A stretch of DNA of 6,707 bases from Candidatus Dadabacteria bacterium UBA2774 (GTDB lineage: Bacteria > Desulfobacterota_D > UBA1144 > Nemesobacterales > UBA2774): NCBI GenBank assembly GCA_002352485.1, contig DEIM01000211.1, positions 1-6,707 on the forward strand, in the 5' to 3' direction. Of the stretch, positions 1 to 3,893 are shown piece by piece. Under the pieces are notes generated by a model, which was given only the letters and a program-made list of their open reading frames with translations, was not told the origin of the DNA and made no database searches. Each line of letters begins with the position of its first letter. The first letter of the stretch is position 1. The position numbers and the translations under genes are program-made.

Positions 1-529
1 AGCGAATAAGGACGAGCTCTACGCGCCGGTTTTTCGCCTGTCCTTCAGGAGTGTCATTTGAGGCAATAGGGATTAGCGAGCCGACACCCACCCCGACGAG
101 ACGGTCGGATGAGACTCCGTCCTTTTCCAGCTCACTGACTATGACGTTCGCGCGCCGCTCAGATAGCTTAATGTTGTATTTGAAATTACCCGTGTTATCC
201 GTGTTTCCGACTACGGCTACCTTTAGATCGGGATGTTGTTTCATCGCCTCGGAGAGTTTACTGACTACCTGCTCTGCTTCCGGATTTAACTTGGCGCTGT
301 CAAAAGCGAATAAAAGCCCGCCGCTGATAATAACACGCCCGTCCCTCTGAAGAGCATCGGCAATGTCCTGCTGAGATGCCCTTGTAATGTCGAATTCGGA
401 GATTTGACCAATTTTGCCGGCAGGTGGCTGATACACTGGCGTCTGTTGTGTTGCGCATCCAATTAACACACCTGCGCTGCCGATTACTAACGCAATTAAA
501 AGAAGAGTAGTCTTGAATCTATCCATCAT
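1..529 (-). CDS. OmpA-family peptidoglycan-binding lipoprotein (3' end outside window)
   Basis: Probable outer-membrane lipoprotein that tethers the envelope to peptidoglycan, of the Pal/YiaD/OmpA C-terminal domain class. The 176 visible residues begin with a basic, hydrophobic Sec signal peptide ending in a lipobox LIGC (Cys25), then a short linker. An OmpA domain follows from about residue 66: FAFDSAKL (74-81), NTDNTG (109-114), LSERRA (122-127) and NRRVEL (168-172). Asp111 and Arg126 are spaced exactly like the diaminopimelate-binding Asp/Arg pair known from Acinetobacter OmpA; that equivalence is inferred from the motif. The usual GHTD is GNTD here. Nearly the whole domain is present and only a short C-terminal tail should be missing off the left edge. 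The start at 529 has AGGAGG at 535-540 only 5 bases upstream. A second ATG at 526 has a more typical 8-base spacing and could be the true start. No closer subfamily is assigned. Confidence 0.93.
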   Translation of the reverse strand, partial: MMDRFKTTLLLIALVIGSAGVLIGCATQQTPVYQPPAGKIGQISEFDITRASQQDIADALQRDGRVIISGGLLFAFDSAKLNPEAEQVVSKLSEAMKQHPDLKVAVVGNTDNTGNFKYNIKLSERRANVIVSELEKDGVSSDRLVGVGVGSLIPIASNDTPEGQAKNRRVELVLIR

Positions 530-594
530 TTTGTCCTCCTAGTGAATTTTTGTTCAGATTACCCCAAACCGCCATTACGAATATTGGAATTTTC

Positions 595-623
595 ATTATA
601 TCACAAACGGAAGTTTATTTGAA
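595..623 (-). promoter_or_regulatory. Extended -10 sigma-70 promoter for the OmpA-family lipoprotein
   Basis: On the minus strand, TATAAT (600-595) is preceded by TG plus one base (603-601), a perfect extended -10. TTCAAA (623-618) lies 17 bases upstream as a 4/6 match to the -35 box. Transcription would start near 588, leaving a leader of about 60 bases before the AGGAGG and ATG at 529. Assigned from the sequence match only. Confidence 0.62.
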
Positions 624-634
624 TATATAAACTT
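611..634. promoter_or_regulatory. Perfect 8-bp inverted repeat over the -35 box: candidate operator
   Basis: AAGTTTAT (611-618) and ATAAACTT (627-634) are perfect reverse complements separated by 8 bases. The repeat spans the -35 element (618-623) of the divergent minus-strand promoter. It is AT-rich and has no T run, so it looks more like a binding site for a dimeric repressor than a terminator. AT-rich palindromes also arise by chance, and no regulator gene is in the window. Confidence 0.4.
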
Positions 635-666
635 GGCCCCAGCCCTGAGAAAAGATACAAACAGAG

Positions 667-694
667 TTAACTTTACCCGTCTTGACTGTATACT
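667..694 (+). promoter_or_regulatory. Putative promoter of the small DM13-related lipoprotein
   Basis: TTAACT (667-672) and TATACT (689-694) are separated by 16 bases and match the sigma-70 boxes 4/6 and 5/6. An overlapping alternative is TTGACT (682-687), 17 bases, TACTAA (705-710), with a better -35 but a poor -10. Either would start transcription shortly before the ATG at 730. Confidence 0.38.
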
Positions 695-729
695 TAAGAT
701 CGGATACTAAATCTGACAGTGACGAAACT

Positions 730-999
730 ATGAAAAGATCGATATTCGTTCTATGTTTATTAATGATTGTAGGCTGCTCTGGCGGGGCTAAGGATAGCGG
801 CGTTAGCGAGCATGAGCTATATGGCAAAAAAAGGGTCGACTGCACGGCGACAAAGAGCACCGATGAAGCAGCTAACGTTACACAATGTGCTAATATCAGG
901 CCAGACGCTAAGGCAATAAAAGATAGATCTAATAATTCGAGTGAGGATTATAACCCTGAAAATTACGGGCCCTCGAACTACCAGAAGATCTTGGAATGA
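730..999 (+). CDS. Small lipoprotein, probably the truncated N-terminal part of a DM13-type protein
   Basis: An 89-residue product begins with a Sec lipoprotein signal: MKRS, a hydrophobic core and lipobox IVGC (Cys16). The ATG at 730 is chosen because it starts the signal peptide directly and has a weak AGTGA at 718-722. A TTG at 682 in the same frame would add 16 residues ahead of the signal and overlaps a promoter-like sequence. The mature part is polar, Lys/Asn/Asp-rich, with Cys38 and Cys53, and shows no recognisable fold. It ends at TGA (997-999), but the same frame stays open for 43 more codons that encode the C-terminal half of a DM13 domain. The stop therefore probably interrupts a longer protein of 132 or 133 residues. 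The first half of the DM13 consensus (the GPDLHVYL-type region) is not recognisable upstream, so the gene may also carry a deletion or other decay. Confidence 0.55.
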   Translation: MKRSIFVLCLLMIVGCSGGAKDSGVSEHELYGKKRVDCTATKSTDEAANVTQCANIRPDAKAIKDRSNNSSEDYNPENYGPSNYQKILE

Positions 1000-1131
1000 A
1001 ACCAGGGAGATGTCGGGAATCAAAATTATGAGCTTGGCCCTGACGTAGAGCTCGAAAAATTTAAGTCCGTAGTGATCTGGTGTAAGCGTTTCGGGGTTAA
1101 TTTTGCAGTTGCCCAGCTTGAGCCGAAGTAA
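1000..1131 (+). pseudogene. C-terminal half of a DM13 domain, in frame after a TGA
   Basis: Directly after the TGA at 997-999, and in the same frame, 43 codons run to TAA at 1129-1131. The peptide contains GNQNYEL, DVELEKFKSV and VIWCKRFGVNF, which is the conserved end of DM13 domains, including the near-invariant Cys (codon 118 counted from 730). DM13 is a secreted or lipoprotein-associated domain proposed to take part in redox or electron transfer through that cysteine. This stretch has no start codon or ribosome binding site of its own in a sensible place, so it is best read as the severed 3' part of the gene starting at 730. Alternatives are translational readthrough, recoding of the TGA, or a base error in the assembly. 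Confidence 0.72.
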
Positions 1132-1172
1132 TAACTGAGTAATCCATAGTCCTACCCCTACATTAGAAATTT

Positions 1173-1202
1173 ATGGCATTACCCGAACAGATGTTCTATA
1201 CT
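1173..1202 (+). promoter_or_regulatory. Putative promoter of the Cys-rich lipoprotein
   Basis: TATACT (1197-1202) is a 5/6 match to the -10 box. ATGGCA (1173-1178), 18 bases upstream, is a 4/6 match to the -35 box. Transcription would begin near 1209, leaving a leader of about 28 bases that carries the AGGAGG at 1223-1228. Confidence 0.35.
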
Positions 1203-1236
1203 CGGTTTATATATGCAAAGGTAGGAGGTAGGTACC

Positions 1237-1737
1237 ATGAGTGGCAAAGGCAAGAGTTTAGCTATTGGATTTTTACAGATTTCGGCTTTAGCTATTTTCT
1301 TACTTGTAGCCGTACTTTTCACATCAGGATGTGAGAAGGAGAAACAGGAGATTGCAAGAGCACCGATTCCAACACCCACGCCTTGCACGTCAATTGACCC
1401 ACCCGCATTTACAAACCAGGCTTCAGTTGCAAGGTTGGGTAGGAGAACAGAATGCGTGCCTGTGGGGGAATGCGTTGGAACCAATGTAGACACGGAAAAC
1501 AAAATGGCCCGTAACTACTGTGAGCAAAACTACACAACGACCTGCAGGCCGGGCAGTTGCAGCAGCAGGTCCTGTAAACCAGTTTTCGATTCTGTGAATT
1601 CGGTTAGCGTAAATATCGGAGGCTGCGCTGCCGGAGCCGCGGGCCCCCCCGGTTGTGCTGCAGGTGAGGAGCTCTGCAAGTGTGACCTGAGTGTCGCACC
1701 TAGGGGAGTGCTCGACTGCGACTGCGGTTGCAGGTAA
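1237..1737 (+). CDS. Cysteine-rich lipoprotein of unknown function
   Basis: 166 residues. The ATG is well supported by AGGAGG at 1223-1228 with 8-base spacing. Residues 5-31 form a basic then strongly hydrophobic signal peptide ending in TSGC, so Cys32 is the likely lipidated residue. A proline/threonine-rich linker follows (about 42-50). The mature domain contains 14 further cysteines: 50, 73, 79, 95, 103, 108, 113, 130, 140, 147, 149, 161, 163 and 165. The last three form CDCGC at the extreme C-terminus. The even number suggests up to seven disulfides in an exported small-domain fold, but clusters such as CKCD and CDCGC could also bind metal. A short Ala/Gly segment (131-142) resembles a flexible insertion. 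No family is recognised. It is flanked by other lipoprotein genes on the same strand but has its own promoter and ribosome binding site, so an operon is not evident. Confidence 0.85.
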   Translation: MSGKGKSLAIGFLQISALAIFLLVAVLFTSGCEKEKQEIARAPIPTPTPCTSIDPPAFTNQASVARLGRRTECVPVGECVGTNVDTENKMARNYCEQNYTTTCRPGSCSSRSCKPVFDSVNSVSVNIGGCAAGAAGPPGCAAGEELCKCDLSVAPRGVLDCDCGCR

Positions 1738-1762
1738 ATGCTTAGGAGTTTTTCAGCATTTA
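1735..1762 (+). terminator. 8-bp inverted repeat overlapping the stop codon: weak terminator candidate
   Basis: TAAATGCT (1735-1742) and AGCATTTA (1755-1762) are perfect reverse complements around a 12-base loop. The left arm begins with the TAA stop of the Cys-rich lipoprotein. The stem is AT-rich and no T run follows, so it is a poor intrinsic terminator. It may act as a 3' stabilising hairpin or be chance. Confidence 0.25.
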
Positions 1763-1824
1763 CATTCCACTTTAACCTATTCTTAAAGCAAGTTAACTGC
1801 TATTTTGAATCTTAACATAACCTG

Positions 1825-1853
1825 TTGACACGCATAACCTGCAGTCATATAAT
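1825..1853 (+). promoter_or_regulatory. Perfect consensus sigma-70 promoter
   Basis: TTGACA (1825-1830), exactly 17 bases, then TATAAT (1848-1853): a 12/12 match with ideal spacing. Such promoters are usually reserved for stable RNAs or strongly repressed genes. Transcription would start near 1860, about 187 bases upstream of the next plausible start codon at 2047, and would enter the hairpin-rich stretch that follows. Confidence 0.8.
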
Positions 1854-1859
1854 TGAAAA

Positions 1860-1998
1860 TAGCACATAGGCCAGGAGGTCGGCAAACAAGAACAAGTTGG
1901 GCGCATTTTCCCCTTCTACGTTCCCCGGGGAGTCCGGGGGGTGCTGTTTGTTCCGTTATCAGAGGTCCTGGTTCAAAGTCTGGGCCGACAATTTTTTT
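1860..1998 (+). ncRNA. Candidate small RNA or structured 5' leader, not a recognised family
   Basis: The stretch from the predicted transcription start to a T7 run shows no convincing coding sequence and does not match tRNA, 4.5S, 6S, tmRNA, RNase P or a riboswitch core that I know. Possible nested pairings are 1869-1876 with 1966-1973 (including two G-U pairs), 1890-1895 with 1948-1953, and the hairpin CCCCGG (1923-1928)/CCGGGG (1934-1939). GTCGGC (1878-1883) can also pair with GCCGAC (1984-1989), which would cross the first helix as a pseudoknot. A hairpin before the T run (see 1964-1998) could end an RNA of about 140 bases. If it is read through, the same RNA is the leader of the Tat lipoprotein. 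Several six-base complementarities are expected by chance in this length, so the fold is tentative; promoter plus terminator is the stronger argument. Confidence 0.35.
1964..1998 (+). terminator. Possible intrinsic terminator or attenuator upstream of the Tat lipoprotein
   Basis: GGTCC (1964-1968) can pair with GGGCC (1982-1986), using one G-U pair, around a 13-base loop. Five bases later comes a run of seven T (1992-1998). The T run is also part of a competing small hairpin, CGACAA (1986-1991)/TTGTCG (1997-2002). The short stem and the gap before the T run make this only a moderate terminator. Mutually exclusive pairings are what an attenuator would need. Confidence 0.35.
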
Positions 1999-2006
1999 GT
2001 CGAACT

Positions 2007-2034
2007 GGCGGGGAACTCGGCTCTTCCCCGTGCC
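2007..2034 (+). promoter_or_regulatory. Stable GC-rich hairpin 12 bases before the Tat lipoprotein start
   Basis: GGGGAA (2010-2015) pairs perfectly with TTCCCC (2024-2029) around an 8-base loop. GGC (2007-2009) with GCC (2032-2034) extends the stem beyond a two-base bulge. No T run follows, so it is not a typical terminator. Its position immediately upstream of a start that lacks a ribosome binding site suggests possible translational control. Confidence 0.35.
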
Positions 2035-2046
2035 TGCACTAATATT

Positions 2047-2382
2047 ATGGGTATTGGCAACTTTACAAGAAGAGAGTTTTTGAAGTTAAGCAGCGCGGCT
2101 GTGGCCCTGATGTTTATATCCTGCGACGATAGCGGTTCGGGATCGGGGTCTAACGGGACTAGGGAGGTGTTTAAACTCTCACTCAGAGGAAGAAGGGGAT
2201 CAAACGCGGCAAAATCTCATAACGCAAACCATCTCTACAGAACTTTTGAGGCTGCGGACGCTGATAGGACCCATCCGGGTGACAATTCCCGCATTGTTAC
2301 TGTAGATTTAAGCCGTGAAAGGTTTAACGAGCTGTTCGATAATGGTAATACTGATGTAGCCGATTTAAGAGATTTTTCTTAA
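2047..2382 (+). CDS. Small Tat-exported lipoprotein
   Basis: 111 residues from the ATG at 2047. The N-terminus carries a textbook twin-arginine signal, TRREFLKL (7-14), then a hydrophobic stretch and Cys26 in FISC, a slightly atypical lipobox with Phe at -3. It should be folded or loaded with a cofactor in the cytoplasm, exported by Tat and lipidated. A Ser/Gly linker (29-37) leads to a compact domain with VFKLSLRGRR, KSHNANHLYRT, EAADADRTHPGDNSRIV and a C-terminal helix (about 89-99). From memory, this resembles small Tat proteins that carry a CxxCKxHxAN...RAHPGCNCxI pattern; if so, this copy has lost all four cysteines (Ser/Ala/Asp/Ser in their place). That family link is unverified. The frame is open back to TAG at 1867, and TTG 1897 could add 50 residues, but ATG 2047 places the Tat motif correctly at the N-terminus. 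No Shine-Dalgarno sequence precedes it; a GC-rich hairpin ends 12 bases upstream. Confidence 0.8.
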   Translation: MGIGNFTRREFLKLSSAAVALMFISCDDSGSGSGSNGTREVFKLSLRGRRGSNAAKSHNANHLYRTFEAADADRTHPGDNSRIVTVDLSRERFNELFDNGNTDVADLRDFS

Positions 2383-2445
2383 GTCCAGGATTCCTTACTT
2401 TACCTCACGATATAAGCCCTTCATTAAAATTCCGAAAAAGCCAAA

Positions 2446-3804
2446 TTACCGAGACTTAGGTTTATGGAAATGTTTATAGGCGTTAAATACCGTCTGATAT
2501 AGGAAGGGAAAGATTATGAGCGCGCCTATGAACCAGAGCTCGTAGCGGTGCGCAGGGTCGCGGGCGATCTGGATTAGCAATATTACAAGCGCCGCGAAAC
2601 AGACAAAGGCCCCTAAAATACAAATCCATCTTCTACTCCCGGTCTCTTTTGCGAGCTTGGCATTTGCAATGTTCACCATTAAAAAAGTAAGGATGAACCC
2701 AGTGCTGGCTGCTGCGGCTAGGGCATGGAGCTCGAGAAAATTAGCGATTAATAGCACCAAGATGGCTATCACTATAAGACCAACTGGATAGCGTCCCCAG
2801 ATTTTCCTTTCATATCGCTCGGGGGCTTCGCCCTCCTTTGCAAGCATAAGCGGGAGCTTAGAGGCGCCGAAAAGACCCGCGTTTATGGCGGAAGCCGTGG
2901 CAAGTATGGCGCCTACCGAGAGAAGAATAAACCCTGTCCTGCCCATAAAAACCTGAGCTGCTGCGGAAAGGGCATAGTCGCGTGAGTCTGTGATTGCGCT
3001 AAAAGAAAGGTGCCCTATGACGACTACGATAATGAACATATAAAAAACCATTGCTGTAATAACACTTCCGAAATAGGCATAGGATAAGTTCTTCTCCTTG
3101 TCCCTTACCTGATCCGACACGTTCGCTATCAGCTCAAAACCCTCATAGCTTATGAAAACGAGCATCCCGGTGGCTACGATCTGAGGAGCCGATACCCAGT
3201 CGGCGGGACTTAAACGCTCAAACGACAGATCACCCGCAAATAACCCGAGTACCACAAAAGTTAAAAGAATAAGGAGCTTGCTAACATTAAAAAAGCCCTC
3301 TGAGCGCTCCGCAATGCTGGGGCCTATAAAATTAATAACAGCAAGGAGTATCATAATGCCGCAGGTGAGTACTTTGTGCCAAAGCTCGTATTCGGACTTG
3401 GGGAAAAAAGTAGCCGCTGTGTATGTGGCAAAAGCATAGGCATAGACAGCAAGAAGGACAACATAGCTTATGATAAGAAGCGTATTCAAGCTTCCGGTGA
3501 ATAACCCTTCTCCGAAAGCGCGGTTTATGAAAGTTACGGTGCCGCCCTTACTCGGATAGGCGACAGATAGCCTGAGATATGAGTAAGCTGTGAGCAGGGC
3601 AACCACACCCCCAATTAGAAAAGACATATAGGTGGCGCCCCTGGATTCGACTATCGCAAGGCCTATCGTAGCGAATATTCCGCCCCCTACAATGCCGCCG
3701 ATTCCTATAGAAAAAGCATCCATAAAGCCAAGCGAGCTTGAGCCTGCAGATATGTTTACTTTCGGGTTTTCGAAGCGGTTACGCAGTCGTGATAATAGAG
3801 CCAT
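2446..3804 (-). CDS. APC-superfamily amino acid permease
   Basis: 452-residue inner-membrane transporter with about 12 hydrophobic segments (approximately 28-50, 57-77, 103-132, 145-162, 173-192, 207-227, 242-268, 284-310, 341-358, 361-382, 394-414, 424-441), the standard size and topology of the amino acid-polyamine-organocation family. The broken first helix shows GIGGIVGGGIF (34-44), the family's substrate-backbone-binding motif. PSKGG (84-88) follows helix 2, and helix 6 has FISYEGFELIANVSDQV (217-233) with the charged loop DKEKNL, as in family members where this loop reads like EE..NP.R. It probably imports or exchanges amino acids or related amines by proton or sodium coupling; the substrate cannot be told. 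The ATG at 3804 gives the usual short cytoplasmic N-terminus but has no Shine-Dalgarno sequence. It lies only about 12 bases beyond the T-rich tail of the upstream gene's terminator, so separate transcription is likely. Confidence 0.93.
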   Translation of the reverse strand: MALLSRLRNRFENPKVNISAGSSSLGFMDAFSIGIGGIVGGGIFATIGLAIVESRGATYMSFLIGGVVALLTAYSYLRLSVAYPSKGGTVTFINRAFGEGLFTGSLNTLLIISYVVLLAVYAYAFATYTAATFFPKSEYELWHKVLTCGIMILLAVINFIGPSIAERSEGFFNVSKLLILLTFVVLGLFAGDLSFERLSPADWVSAPQIVATGMLVFISYEGFELIANVSDQVRDKEKNLSYAYFGSVITAMVFYMFIIVVVIGHLSFSAITDSRDYALSAAAQVFMGRTGFILLSVGAILATASAINAGLFGASKLPLMLAKEGEAPERYERKIWGRYPVGLIVIAILVLLIANFLELHALAAAASTGFILTFLMVNIANAKLAKETGSRRWICILGAFVCFAALVILLIQIARDPAHRYELWFIGALIIFPFLYQTVFNAYKHFHKPKSR

Positions 3805-3816
3805 GAGAGTGAAATT

Positions 3817-3857
3817 AAAAATACCCGGTATCCCTGTAATATAATAGGGATACCAGG
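3817..3857 (-). terminator. Strong intrinsic terminator of the TSP3 surface-protein gene
   Basis: On the minus strand a 12-bp stem (3857-3846 with 3835-3824, one G-U pair, core GGTATCCCT/AGGGATACC) encloses a 10-base loop and is followed by TATTTTT (3823-3817). It lies 37 bases past the TAA of the large surface protein and in the correct orientation to terminate it. The loop contains TATATT (3843-3838), a 5/6 match to a -10 box, so the same element may overlap the permease promoter. Confidence 0.75.
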
Positions 3858-3893
3858 CTATTGGTAGTCTTCGTTAAAAAATGCTCGCTCTAT

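Noticed and set aside
51..350. 99-codon open frame on the plus strand
   Set aside because: It is the antisense shadow of the clearly recognisable OmpA domain on the minus strand and has no own start signals.
833..913. A frameshift at the A7 run (834-840) restoring the missing N-terminal half of DM13
   Set aside because: The shifted frame gives a vaguely similar GSTA...LTLHN pattern but soon meets a stop and lacks the GPDLHVYL-type core, so the match is not above chance.
1936..1990. Similarity of the GGGGGTGCTGTTTGTTCC-like stretch to the 5' end of 4.5S (SRP) RNA
   Set aside because: The conserved SRP core with GGAAGGAAGCAGCC-type sequence is absent, so the likeness is superficial.
1877..1991. 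tRNA-like pieces: GTCGGC and GCCGAC as an acceptor stem, and GGTTCAAAG as a T-loop
   Set aside because: The T-stem has a U-U mismatch and a G-U closing pair. There is no D-arm or anticodon arm with proper spacing, and the length (about 114 bases) does not fit. It also does not match a tRNA-Sec layout.
1897..2046. TTG-initiated 50-residue extension of the Tat lipoprotein
   Set aside because: It would bury the twin-arginine motif at residues 57-64. The usable Shine-Dalgarno is 17 bases from the TTG, and the segment consists of the hairpin-forming DNA.
1853..2083. 76-codon open frame beginning with TTG and overlapping the Tat lipoprotein start
   Set aside because: It starts inside the -10 box of a consensus promoter, has no ribosome binding site, gives a Gly/Pro/Arg-rich product typical of translated non-coding DNA, and runs out of frame into the Tat gene.
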